Positions 42,012 to 50,387 of a stretch of DNA of 64,000 bases are shown here, one piece after another. The number at the start of each line of letters is the position of its first letter. Within the stretch, counting starts at the first letter, position 1. The notes below the pieces were generated by a model, which was not told the origin of the DNA, made no database searches, and saw only the letters and a list, made by a program, of their open reading frames with translations. The position numbers and the translations under genes are program-made. Origin of the DNA: Schaalia suimastitidis DSM 15538 (GTDB lineage Bacteria > Actinomycetota > Actinomycetes > Actinomycetales > Actinomycetaceae); assembly GCF_000429105.1 (NCBI RefSeq), contig NZ_AUBF01000008.1, forward strand, positions 112,393 through 176,392, given 5' to 3'.

Positions 42012-43603
42012 GAATGCGTAGCGGCTGCCTCGACAACGGGACGCGCCTGCATATAGCGGGCAAGGAAGGTTTCAAATGCCGCCGCATCATCCTGGTCGGG
42101 GTCGATCACGCTCATACCAGCTTGAGCAAAGACCTGCTCATTAAGGTAGGCGGGCAGACTTTGTCCTTGGGTAGCCCGCTGCGCAAAGCGTGCAAGGACC
42201 GCGATACCCCACGCGCCGCCTTCGCCAGCAGTCTCCCCCACAGCAATAGGTGTACGAAGGGCGTCAGCCAAGACTTTCTGTGCCACACCCGCTGTTTTAA
42301 AGATGCCACCGTGAGCCAAAAGGCGGTCAAGTTCCACGCCTTCCTCTGTGAGGATATCCATACCAACGCGAACAGGAGCAAAAACCGCCATCAATTGTGT
42401 GCGCATAAAGGTCGCGAGGGAAAAATCCGCACCCGGCGTATGCATGACCAGCGGACGCCCCGCATCCAACCCGATGACAGGTTCCCCGGACAACAGGTTA
42501 TAGGCCATCACGCCATCACCGTCAGCTGCACCTGTCAGAGCATGGCTATACAGCAGGTCGTAGATACGCCCCATAGGAATCTCCACGCCAGCCAGGGCTG
42601 CGAACTCAGCAAATACTCCCACCCACTCATCCAATTCAGAGGCGCCGTTATTGGAATGCACCATTGCCACTGGAGAGCCATCAGGCGTGGTGACGGGGTC
42701 AATTTCCATATGGAGTTTCGACAGTGCTTTTTCCAAAACAATCATGGCGAAGATAGATGTTCCTGCCGACACATTGCCGGTGCGTGGCGCCACCGCATTG
42801 GTCGCAACCATGCCGGTACCTGCATCACCTTCGGGCGGACACAGCGGAACACCTGCTTGAAGAACACCAGTCGGATCAAGGAACGCTGCCCCTGCCTGCG
42901 TGAGAACACCTGCATCAGCTCCTGCACAAAGGACCTCAGGCAAAAGTTCACGTAGTGTCCACGTATATCCGCGGTCGGCAATATGCTGCTCGTACGCGTC
43001 AAGACGCTTCTGGTCGTAGTCGCCTGCAACTGAGTCGATGGGGAACATCCCCGAAGCGTCACCGATCCCCAAGACGTGGCGTCCGGTAAGGAGTTCGTGG
43101 ACGTAACCGGCAAGCGTATTAATCGAGGCAACACGTGCAATATGTTCCTCGTTGTCCAAGACTGCTTGATGCAGGTGAGCAACCGACCATCGCATGGGAA
43201 TATTCACGCCAAAGAGCGCGGTGAGTTCTTCCGCAGCAGCACCGGTTGATACATTGCGCCACGTACGGAATGGCACGAGTTGGCGACCATCTTCGTCAAA
43301 GGCAAGGTAGCCGTGCATCATGGCGGAAACGCCAAAGGACCCATAGGTGGTGGGGGTGGTGCCGTACCGCTGTTGCACGTCATTGACGAGGCTGGCGTAG
43401 GCCGCCTGCAAACCGTCATGTACTGCGTCGAGGGAGTAGGACCACAGACCGTCAACAAGTTGGTTTTCCCAGCTGTGGCCCCCTGTTGCCAAAACTTGGT
43501 GATCCGGGCCAATAAGTACGGCTTTGATACGGGTTGACCCTAATTCGATACCCAACGCGGTGTCGCCACTGTCAATCCAGCTGCGCTCGTGTGTTTCTGA
43601 CAT
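42008..43603 (-). CDS. FGGY-family carbohydrate kinase (xylulokinase/ribulokinase-like)
   Basis: 531 residues. N-terminal G-I-E-L-G-S-T-R-I-K-A-V-L phosphate-1 motif and later G-N-V-S-A-G-T-S-I-F-A, L-A-H-G-G-I-F-K-T (adenosine motif) and G-E-G-G-A-W-G-I-A. This long form is common in actinobacteria near pentose genes and is annotated variously as xylulokinase or ribulokinase. It differs clearly from rhaB in the window. GGAGGATAC precedes ATG 43603. No TGAAWCGWTTCA dyad upstream; a GTTAAGTTAAC element is at 43685. Substrate unknown; L-ribulose, L-xylulose or a methylpentose ketose are candidates. Confidence 0.82.
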   Translation of the reverse strand: MSETHERSWIDSGDTALGIELGSTRIKAVLIGPDHQVLATGGHSWENQLVDGLWSYSLDAVHDGLQAAYASLVNDVQQRYGTTPTTYGSFGVSAMMHGYLAFDEDGRQLVPFRTWRNVSTGAAAEELTALFGVNIPMRWSVAHLHQAVLDNEEHIARVASINTLAGYVHELLTGRHVLGIGDASGMFPIDSVAGDYDQKRLDAYEQHIADRGYTWTLRELLPEVLCAGADAGVLTQAGAAFLDPTGVLQAGVPLCPPEGDAGTGMVATNAVAPRTGNVSAGTSIFAMIVLEKALSKLHMEIDPVTTPDGSPVAMVHSNNGASELDEWVGVFAEFAALAGVEIPMGRIYDLLYSHALTGAADGDGVMAYNLLSGEPVIGLDAGRPLVMHTPGADFSLATFMRTQLMAVFAPVRVGMDILTEEGVELDRLLAHGGIFKTAGVAQKVLADALRTPIAVGETAGEGGAWGIAVLARFAQRATQGQSLPAYLNEQVFAQAGMSVIDPDQDDAAAFETFLARYMQARPVVEAAATHS

Positions 43604-43793
43604 GGCTGTATCCTCCGTGATCGTCTCCTGTGACGGTATTGCGGTGCTCGCTAGACAAATCCTATGTCGAAGCGGCCCGTATTGTTAAGTTAACGGTCAC
43701 ACAATCTGTCAGCAAGCAAAGCTGAGGGGGAAATGCCGAGCCAGACGACAGCCACAGTAGTCACCGCCACCACAAGCCCACTAAGGGCACTAC

Positions 43794-43842
43794 TTTTAAG
43801 ACAGTCGGTACTACCCGTTTTTAAGACAGTCGGTACTGCCCG
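43794..43842. repeat. 25-bp tandem duplication at the 3' end of purM
   Basis: TTTTAAGACAGTCGGTACT plus ACCCG (43794-43817) is repeated as the same 19 bases plus GCCCG (43819-43842). The right copy holds the last codons and stop of purM; the left copy is a spare tail beyond the stop. Confidence 0.85.
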
Positions 43843-44942
43843 CTCATGGCCACCGCGCCCGCAGTCACACCTTTCGCGCCACGCACCACACGCGCACCAG
43901 AAGCGCCCACCCACGCCTCGTCATGAACCACGCCAAGGACCCACGCCTCGATACCAGCCTCACGCGTGGTACGAATAACCTGGTCAGCGGCATCAGCTGA
44001 AACGACCGCGACCATGCCGACCCCCAAGTTGAGAGAGTCTTCCAATGCGTCCCACGTTACGTCTCCGCCGCGACGCACCCAGTCAAAGACCGGCGGAACA
44101 CTCCACGAACTGCGGTCAACGCTTGCAGTCACGCCTGTAGGTAGTACACGCGACACATTGGCAGCCAATCCTCCGCCAGTAACGTGGGACAGGGCATGTA
44201 TTGCCTCAACGCCATAGGTCTGGACAAGGTCAAGACAAACGGTGGTGTAAAGCCGTGTCGGTTCAAGTAGCTCTTCACCTAGGGTGCGGCCAAAATCTGC
44301 CACCTGTGCTTCTAAGGGCAGACCAACACGGTCAACCACAGCGCGCACCAACGAATAGCCATTCGAATGCAGACCCGACGAGGCCATGGCCACAAGCACG
44401 TCACCAGGGCGCACACGCTGTGGGCCAAGCACTTGATCGGCATCCACAACGCCGGTGGCTGCACCCGCAATATCGTAGTCATCGTCAGCCATCAAACCCG
44501 GATGCTCTGCCGTTTCCCCACCAACAAGCGGGCACGCAACCTGCTGGCACGCCTGAGCGATACCGCGAACAATATCGGCAATACGTTCGGGCACGACTTT
44601 GCCACAGGCAATATAGTCCGTCATCAGCACCGGGCGGGCCCCGACGACCACGATGTCGTCAACCACCATGCCCACAAGGTCTTGACCAATGGTGTCGTGG
44701 ATATCCAGAGCGCGCGCTAAAGCAATTTTTGTTCCCACACCGTCCGTAGACGTTGCCAGCAGTGGGCGTTTCATCCCCAGCAGTGCCGAGGCGTCCACCA
44801 TTCCCGCAAAACCTCCAGTTGCGCCCACCACGGTGGCATCATGCGTGCACGCCACTGCGGCTTTCATCAGGTCCACCGCGCGATCGCCGGCAGCGGTATC
44901 GACACCTGCAGTAGCGTAGTCAAGGGGCTTGGTGTCAGTCAT
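43821..44942 (-). CDS. purM: Phosphoribosylformylglycinamidine cyclo-ligase
   Basis: 373 residues. Makes AIR from FGAM with ATP, step five of purine synthesis. Landmarks: Y-A-T-A-G-V-D near 9, S-T-D-G-V-G-T-K (65-72), M-V-V-D-D-I-V-V-V-G-A (92-102), P-L-V-G-G-E-T-A-E (about 138) and S-S-G-L-H-S-N-G-Y-S. ATG 44942 has AGGAGA at 5 bases; the preceding ATG at 44945 is too close. Follows purF by 74 bases on the same strand. Confidence 0.95.
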   Translation of the reverse strand: MTDTKPLDYATAGVDTAAGDRAVDLMKAAVACTHDATVVGATGGFAGMVDASALLGMKRPLLATSTDGVGTKIALARALDIHDTIGQDLVGMVVDDIVVVGARPVLMTDYIACGKVVPERIADIVRGIAQACQQVACPLVGGETAEHPGLMADDDYDIAGAATGVVDADQVLGPQRVRPGDVLVAMASSGLHSNGYSLVRAVVDRVGLPLEAQVADFGRTLGEELLEPTRLYTTVCLDLVQTYGVEAIHALSHVTGGGLAANVSRVLPTGVTASVDRSSWSVPPVFDWVRRGGDVTWDALEDSLNLGVGMVAVVSADAADQVIRTTREAGIEAWVLGVVHDEAWVGASGARVVRGAKGVTAGAVAMSGQYRLS

Positions 44943-44954
44943 CATTTCTCCTGC

Positions 44955-44978
44955 GACGGTGGGACGGTGGGACGGTGG
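44955..44978. repeat. 8-bp tandem repeat, three copies
   Basis: GACGGTGG three times in a row, between the purM start and the purF stop. May be slippage-prone; it lies upstream of the purM ribosome site. Confidence 0.7.
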
Positions 44979-45019
44979 GGATTGTGATCGAAATGGGCCT
45001 CGCGCGCCCGTTATGTCGG

Positions 45020-46603
45020 CTATATTCGCGCGCCAGGTGTGCCAGGTATTGGCGTACCTTCGGGCACGTCCTCAGGATAGTCGCCGGTGAAACACCCCAA
45101 ACACAGGGCTGTTCCCTGACCGGTGGCTTCCACCATGCCATCCAGGGACAGGTAAGCCAAGGAGTCGGCGCCAATCGAGGCCCGCACCCCCTCCACGTCA
45201 AGGGCTGAAGCAATCAGTTCAGCGCGTGTAGGAAAGTCGATACCGAAGAAACATGGCCACGTCACCGGCGGCGATGAGATACGCACATGTACCTCAGCAG
45301 CCCCCGCCTCGCGCAGCATCGTCACCAACGCACGCTGCGTATTGCCGCGCACAATCGAGTCGTCGATGACGACAAGCCGTTTACCTTCGATAACGTCACG
45401 CAACGGATTGAGTTTGAGGCGAATACCTTGTTGCCGCAAGGACTGGGTAGGTTGGATGAAGGTGCGACCCACATAGGCGTTCTTCACTAGGCCCTGCGCG
45501 AAAGGAATACCGGATGCTTCCGCATAGCCAATGGCAGCGGGCGTACCAGAGTCTGGGGTCGGAATGACCAAGTCAGCGTCGATGGGGTTTTCTTTGGCGA
45601 GCAATGCGCCCATGCGGTGCCGTGATGCGACGATCTGTGTGCCGCCGATCTTGGTGTCTGGTCGCGCCAGGTACACGTATTCGAAGACGCAGGTATTGGC
45701 GTTACTGATGGCAAAACGGCGAGTGTGGACGCCAGTGGAGTCAATGGTGATCAGTTCGCCTGGTTCGACTTCGCGCACAAAGGTCGCGCCGCACAGGTCA
45801 AGGGCTGCGGTTTCTGAGGCCAACACCCACCCGGAGGAGAGGCGGCCAAGGACCAGTGGTCGGTAGCCGTGGGGGTCGCGCGCCCCATACATGGTGTGCT
45901 CATCCATAAAGACCAGCGAGAATGCGCCCTTGAGTCGCGGCAATACTTTGAGCGCGGCACCAACCAGGGCGCCTCGGATACGTTCTTCGCTTTCTCTGAG
46001 GTGGCCTGCCTGTTGGATTGCCGAGGTTTGGGTAGCGTCAGTCGGCGTGTGTGTCCCTTGGGGGATGAACGGCGCAGGGCCGGGAATGCGATCGGCCATC
46101 CCGAGCAGGGCGGTCACGATGCTGGTGTCTGTGGATGCGCCACGTTCAAAATCATCGTCATCACCAGCGATAGAGGCTGCGAGCTGCCTCAGTTCAGCGG
46201 TATTAGTGAGGTTACCGTTGTGACAGAGGGCCACGGTACCAACCGGGGTTGGGCCAAGGGTCGGTTGAGCATTGCGCCACGTATCCTCACCGGTGGTGGC
46301 ATAGCGCACATGCCCCAGGGCGATGTGACCTTTCAAGCCTTGGAGGGTTTGTTCATTAAAAACCCTGTTCACAAGCCCCTGATCTTTATACACGAGGATA
46401 GATTCACGGTCGGAGGTGGCGATACCCGCTGACTGTTGGCCTCGGTGTTGCAGAGCGTAGAGCGCGAAATACGTCAGACGTGAAACGTCTTCACCGGGTG
46501 CCCACACGCCAAAGACACCGCAGTGGTCATGTGGTCGATCGTCCTCGAAAGGGTCAACGCTATCGAGAAGGTGGTCCGTATGATCCTGTAGGGAAGCACG
46601 CAC
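45020..46603 (-). CDS. purF: Amidophosphoribosyltransferase
   Basis: 527 residues. First committed step of purine synthesis: PRPP plus glutamine to phosphoribosylamine. N-terminal propeptide ends before C28 in H-D-H-C-G-V-F-G, the Ntn glutaminase nucleophile; R-G-Q-Q-S-A-G and G-H-V-R-Y-A-T-T-G follow. The PRPP loop is V-V-I-D-D-S-I-V-R-G-N-T. The cluster Cys pattern (C-x-L-G-C near C-L-G-C-F) indicates the [4Fe-4S] B. subtilis type. An insert of about 30 residues (around 175-210) contains T-P-T-D-A-T-Q-T-S. GTG start at 46603. Confidence 0.94.
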   Translation of the reverse strand: MRASLQDHTDHLLDSVDPFEDDRPHDHCGVFGVWAPGEDVSRLTYFALYALQHRGQQSAGIATSDRESILVYKDQGLVNRVFNEQTLQGLKGHIALGHVRYATTGEDTWRNAQPTLGPTPVGTVALCHNGNLTNTAELRQLAASIAGDDDDFERGASTDTSIVTALLGMADRIPGPAPFIPQGTHTPTDATQTSAIQQAGHLRESEERIRGALVGAALKVLPRLKGAFSLVFMDEHTMYGARDPHGYRPLVLGRLSSGWVLASETAALDLCGATFVREVEPGELITIDSTGVHTRRFAISNANTCVFEYVYLARPDTKIGGTQIVASRHRMGALLAKENPIDADLVIPTPDSGTPAAIGYAEASGIPFAQGLVKNAYVGRTFIQPTQSLRQQGIRLKLNPLRDVIEGKRLVVIDDSIVRGNTQRALVTMLREAGAAEVHVRISSPPVTWPCFFGIDFPTRAELIASALDVEGVRASIGADSLAYLSLDGMVEATGQGTALCLGCFTGDYPEDVPEGTPIPGTPGARI

Positions 46604-46773
46604 AGGCTAACTTTTTCATACTTGGCACCTTTGATGCCACTATGGTCCGACAATTGGCGAGGCGCAGCAAAGTCTGGGTGCAGAACTCCCCTTTCGTCCC
46701 GGCCACTAGCGCCAATCCGATGCCCTTAGTGGCCTTGGTGCTGCACCGTGCAGGCGCAAGCTGAGCTGTACTT

Positions 46774-47172
46774 TTAGTACTGCACTTCTTCGTCGGCCGG
46801 CTCATCAAGACGGTGTGTGCGATCGAAGGCGCGTGCCACCAGATGAGAACCGACAGGGACGGTCACTGCTTGAAGGATAAGGACTACCACGCCGGTAATC
46901 AGCCACCATAGTGACGCCGTTTCCACAACAATGCCGGTGCACAGCACGATCAGGCCAAGGTATTGGGGCTTTGATGCCACATGCATACGCTCATAAGGAT
47001 CTTTCCTGATGGCAACGCCAATTGCAGCAATCAATGTGAGCACGGCACCCAACAGGATGAGGAGCGCCCCAATCCACGTGCGTACCTGCGCCCAGTCAAT
47101 ACTGCTGATGAGTGGCCCTACGCTCGATTCGGTGGTCAGGGCAGTCGAAAGGGCAGCGGCGGCAATCACCAT
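46774..47172 (-). CDS. mrpG: Mrp Na+/H+ antiporter subunit G
   Basis: 132 residues, three membrane spans, with R-K-D-P-Y-E-R-M-H-V-A-S-K, the conserved loop of PhaG/MnhG. Overlaps the end of mrpF by seven bases. Last gene of the operon; acidic C-terminus. Confidence 0.9.
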   Translation of the reverse strand: MVIAAAALSTALTTESSVGPLISSIDWAQVRTWIGALLILLGAVLTLIAAIGVAIRKDPYERMHVASKPQYLGLIVLCTGIVVETASLWWLITGVVVLILQAVTVPVGSHLVARAFDRTHRLDEPADEEVQY

Positions 47173-47543
47173 TGCTCAGCCTCCTGTTCCGCCTCGTCAA
47201 GAGCCTCCTCTTCAATGGCTTGGCGGGCCTGCTGCTGGATCGCAGCTTCTTCCCGCGAAAGGATGCGCCGCTCCCCCACGACCTCGCGGGTGACGAAGCG
47301 TGCTGCAACCACTGATGTGATGAAACCTGTGAGCGCTAAAAGGATCAGTACCAGCGCCAAATCAGAACGCGCCCACCATACGATGAGGACCGCAACGAAA
47401 GTAATCGCCACAGCTGTTAGTACGTCACTGGCAACGACACGGTCAAGGATGGTCGGGCCGATTCTCATGCGCCACAGTGTGAAAATGCCTGCCACTGCGG
47501 CAATCACCAAGGACGCCAAGTGGATGTAGTCAATGGCGCTCAT
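47166..47543 (-). CDS. mrpF: Mrp antiporter subunit F
   Basis: 125 residues: three spans with R-I-G-P-T-I-L-D-R-V-V-A-S-D, the MnhF signature, then a Glu-rich cytoplasmic tail of about 35 residues that standard MrpF (about 90 residues) lacks. ATGA overlap with mrpE. Confidence 0.9.
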   Translation of the reverse strand: MSAIDYIHLASLVIAAVAGIFTLWRMRIGPTILDRVVASDVLTAVAITFVAVLIVWWARSDLALVLILLALTGFITSVVAARFVTREVVGERRILSREEAAIQQQARQAIEEEALDEAEQEAEQW

Positions 47544-48091
47544 CGGCTGCTCCTCACATCTGTCAGACGAGGGTTGGGGCGTGGCAGTATCGGCGTGCCT
47601 GCCACTGCGGCAAGGAGTCGCTGTTCGAGCTTAAGAACTTTCGTCTGTACGCCACGCACTCCACCTTGTGCAGGGAGATCCAATACGTGCAGGTCAAATG
47701 CGCACGTGTCGTGATGCACTTTGACCACCAGTGAACCCGGAACCAGCGATGTCATGGCCGACATTATGGTCAAGTGAACCGGATCAGGAGAGTTCAGCGG
47801 CACATGCACGACCCCGTTGGTCACCTCGCGTCCACTGACAACGATACGTATCGCATGCCACGAAGCCACAACAAGGTCTTTAAAAAAGACGCCCAGGAGC
47901 ACAACGATTGCGATAGTTCGTAAACGCCACCTGGTATTGGTCTGCGGCAGTGGGAACAGCACCTGCACGACGATGGCAACCAGCAGGCCCGACATTACGT
48001 GCAGGGGTGCCACTGAGTGGAATACCAGCAGCCACAGCAGCGTGAGCCACACCGTCATCGCTGGCGATATTCGCCGCAATACACGCTTCAT
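47540..48091 (-). CDS. mrpE: Mrp antiporter subunit E
   Basis: 183 residues with two N-terminal spans and the MNHE domain, ending in H-H-D-T-C-A-F-D-L-H-V-L-D, the soluble part typical of the subunit. The ATG shares a base with the mrpD stop (TGATG). Confidence 0.9.
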   Translation of the reverse strand: MKRVLRRISPAMTVWLTLLWLLVFHSVAPLHVMSGLLVAIVVQVLFPLPQTNTRWRLRTIAIVVLLGVFFKDLVVASWHAIRIVVSGREVTNGVVHVPLNSPDPVHLTIMSAMTSLVPGSLVVKVHHDTCAFDLHVLDLPAQGGVRGVQTKVLKLEQRLLAAVAGTPILPRPNPRLTDVRSSR

Positions 48092-49860
48092 CAGTGTTCA
48101 CCTCCGCTAGTTGCGTCGTTCTGGTCAAGCGGTGGTGCGGTCGGGTCAGGCGACGGTTCCACATTAAGGTCATTGGAGGAGTATTCATCTGAAGTACCTG
48201 ACCCACGACCGTCGTCGCCAAGGACAGCTTCAACATAGGCGCGCCCACCAATCTGGTCACGTGCGGCTGAGGACATGTACTCCCACAGTGGCCCTGAAAA
48301 CGCCGCCATGGCAACTTGGACACCGACCAACACGGCTACCACCGCGTACATGAGGCGTGTCGAGGCATTCGCACCCGTTTCCCCTTCGGTGCGCGCCTGG
48401 TCCGCCACCGCCTCGGCACGCCGAATAGCGGGAACGAGAACCTGACGTGCCCGCTCAAATTGCCGTTCGGCACGCGCTTTGACAGCTTCGCTGGCGTCAG
48501 GCCTTACCAGCGGAGTGGTCATATAGCTATACCGGTCATCCTCACCCTGCCAAAAGGCAAGCGCCCACCATTTCACCAGAACATACAGGGTAAGGAACGA
48601 CGTGATAAGACCACCCGCAAGCAGTATCCACGCGCTCGGCGTCGCTAATTCGACCGAAGCGCGGGCCAAACCCAGCTTGCCAACGAAGCCCGTTAAAGGG
48701 GGAATCCCCACCAGGTTAATACCTGAAACAAAGAAAATACCGGCAAGGACAGGCGCTGTCTTCGACAAGGAATGGAGCCGCGCCAGCGACGTTGTTCCCA
48801 TCCGTCGTTCAATAAGAGCCGCCACCAAAAATAGGCTGGTTTGCACCACAATATGGTGGGCAGCGTAGTAGATCGTGGCAGCTAAAGACGTTTCTGACAG
48901 TATGGCAAGACCCCACAGCATGTAGCCAATATGTGACACCAGCACAAAGGACAGGAGTCGCTTAATGTCATTTTGTGCGACGGCGCCTACGATACCCACC
49001 AGCATGGTCGCCATGCCAAGAACGGTAAGTAGCGCACTGAGGTTGTCGCCAGGGAAAAGCAGAACTTGAAGTCGGATCAACGCATAGACGCCAACTTTCG
49101 TCATCAGGCCGGCAAAGACCGCCGTGACAGGACCTGGGGCGGTCGGATAAGAGTCAGGCAACCACGCGTGCAGCGGAAAAATAGCTGCTTTAATGCCGAA
49201 TGCGGTCAGCAGCACGACATTAATCATTAAAGCAGTGCCTGGATCGATTTCTTGAAGCCGCTGCGCCAAATGGCCGAGGTTAACGGTTCCCGTTGCCGCG
49301 TACGTCAGTGCAATACCGGCAAGGAAGACCGCCGATGACAGGAGCGACACGACAACGTACACCGTGCCTGCACGTACACGCCCGCGGGTCGCACCCAAAG
49401 TAATCAGGACAAAGGACGCGGCAAGGAGGATTTCAAAGCCAACAAAAAGGTTGAAAAGGTCACCTGTGATGAATGCGTTGGCTACCCCCGCTGACAGGAT
49501 CAAGAATGTCGGGAAGTAGATGGCGACAGGGGTGCGCGGATTGTCATCAACGGTTGACTGCGACGTGGAGTAAACCAGGACCGCCAACGTCACCACCTGA
49601 CTGACGACCAACATCGTTCCTGACAGGCGGTCAATGACCAGGGTGATTCCGATAGGTGCCGCCCAGGAGCCAACGTCAAGTACCTGCGGACCCCAATGCG
49701 CTGCGTATGCTAAAGCGAAAGACACCACGGTAGTCGCCGACAGTGTGAGGAGCGCAAGGAAACGCTGCAGCCTCGGCCTGCGGAAAAGAACCAAAACCAT
49801 ACCTGCTGCAAGCAGAGGCAACAGAACCGGAACGGGAACCAGCCACGCAAGGTCGATCAT
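48091..49860 (-). CDS. mrpD: Mrp antiporter subunit D
   Basis: 589 residues, NuoN/NuoM-like with about 14 spans. Contains K-A-A-I-F-P-L-H-A-W-L-P-D-S-Y (conserved Lys and proline-broken helix of the proton channel) and a probable lateral-helix equivalent. The last 90 residues form an extra Glu/Asp/Ser-rich tail after a late membrane span, longer than the usual MrpD of about 490. ATGA overlap with mrpC. Confidence 0.92.
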   Translation of the reverse strand: MIDLAWLVPVPVLLPLLAAGMVLVLFRRPRLQRFLALLTLSATTVVSFALAYAAHWGPQVLDVGSWAAPIGITLVIDRLSGTMLVVSQVVTLAVLVYSTSQSTVDDNPRTPVAIYFPTFLILSAGVANAFITGDLFNLFVGFEILLAASFVLITLGATRGRVRAGTVYVVVSLLSSAVFLAGIALTYAATGTVNLGHLAQRLQEIDPGTALMINVVLLTAFGIKAAIFPLHAWLPDSYPTAPGPVTAVFAGLMTKVGVYALIRLQVLLFPGDNLSALLTVLGMATMLVGIVGAVAQNDIKRLLSFVLVSHIGYMLWGLAILSETSLAATIYYAAHHIVVQTSLFLVAALIERRMGTTSLARLHSLSKTAPVLAGIFFVSGINLVGIPPLTGFVGKLGLARASVELATPSAWILLAGGLITSFLTLYVLVKWWALAFWQGEDDRYSYMTTPLVRPDASEAVKARAERQFERARQVLVPAIRRAEAVADQARTEGETGANASTRLMYAVVAVLVGVQVAMAAFSGPLWEYMSSAARDQIGGRAYVEAVLGDDGRGSGTSDEYSSNDLNVEPSPDPTAPPLDQNDATSGGEH

Positions 49861-50387
49861 GGGCGATCCTCCTTGCTAAGGTCAAGATCGCTGGCCTGAG
49901 GCGCCAAGCCTTCGCGGCCAGGACCAGCGGCTCCGGCAACACCGTCAGCAGCTTCTTCGTCGTAGTCAATATTGGCGTCTTCGGCACCGGTTGCCGCTTC
50001 TTCACGTGCATCCACGGCGTGTTCCGTTTCAATGCGGCGCGACAGCAAACGGTCTTCAATATCGTCGACCACTTCATCGTGACCTGCTAGGCGCCACTGC
50101 CGATACGCCAAGGCAAGACCGAAAGCGGTGGTCCCCAGTGACAGGACGATCGAGGTGAGCATCATAGCTTGCGGTAAGGGGTCGGACATGGCCGCCACAT
50201 CTTCTGAGCCAATCAACGGGGGACGACCTGCGGCTCCACCAGAGGCCAACAGTAGGACGTTGACGCCGTGAGTGAGTAAGCCTAGACCGATGAAGATACG
50301 TGACAGGCTGCGTTCCAGCAGCAGGTAAACGCCGCAACCTACAAGAACGCCAGCGATGACAAGCAGGGCTACCGATGGGATATTCAT
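49857..50387 (-). CDS. mrpC: Mrp antiporter subunit C
   Basis: 176 residues: three spans of the NuoK-like domain (G-V-Y-L-L-L-E-R-S-L-S-R and H-G-V-N-V-L-L-L-A) and D-P-L-P-Q-A-M-M-L-T, then an acidic cytoplasmic tail of about 65 residues. Overlaps both neighbours by ATGA. Confidence 0.92.
   Translation of the reverse strand: MNIPSVALLVIAGVLVGCGVYLLLERSLSRIFIGLGLLTHGVNVLLLASGGAAGRPPLIGSEDVAAMSDPLPQAMMLTSIVLSLGTTAFGLALAYRQWRLAGHDEVVDDIEDRLLSRRIETEHAVDAREEAATGAEDANIDYDEEAADGVAGAAGPGREGLAPQASDLDLSKEDRP

Noticed and set aside
41894..42955. Plus-strand frame of about 350 codons opposite the FGGY kinase
   Set aside because: Cys/His-rich nonsense-like translation; the minus strand holds all kinase motifs.
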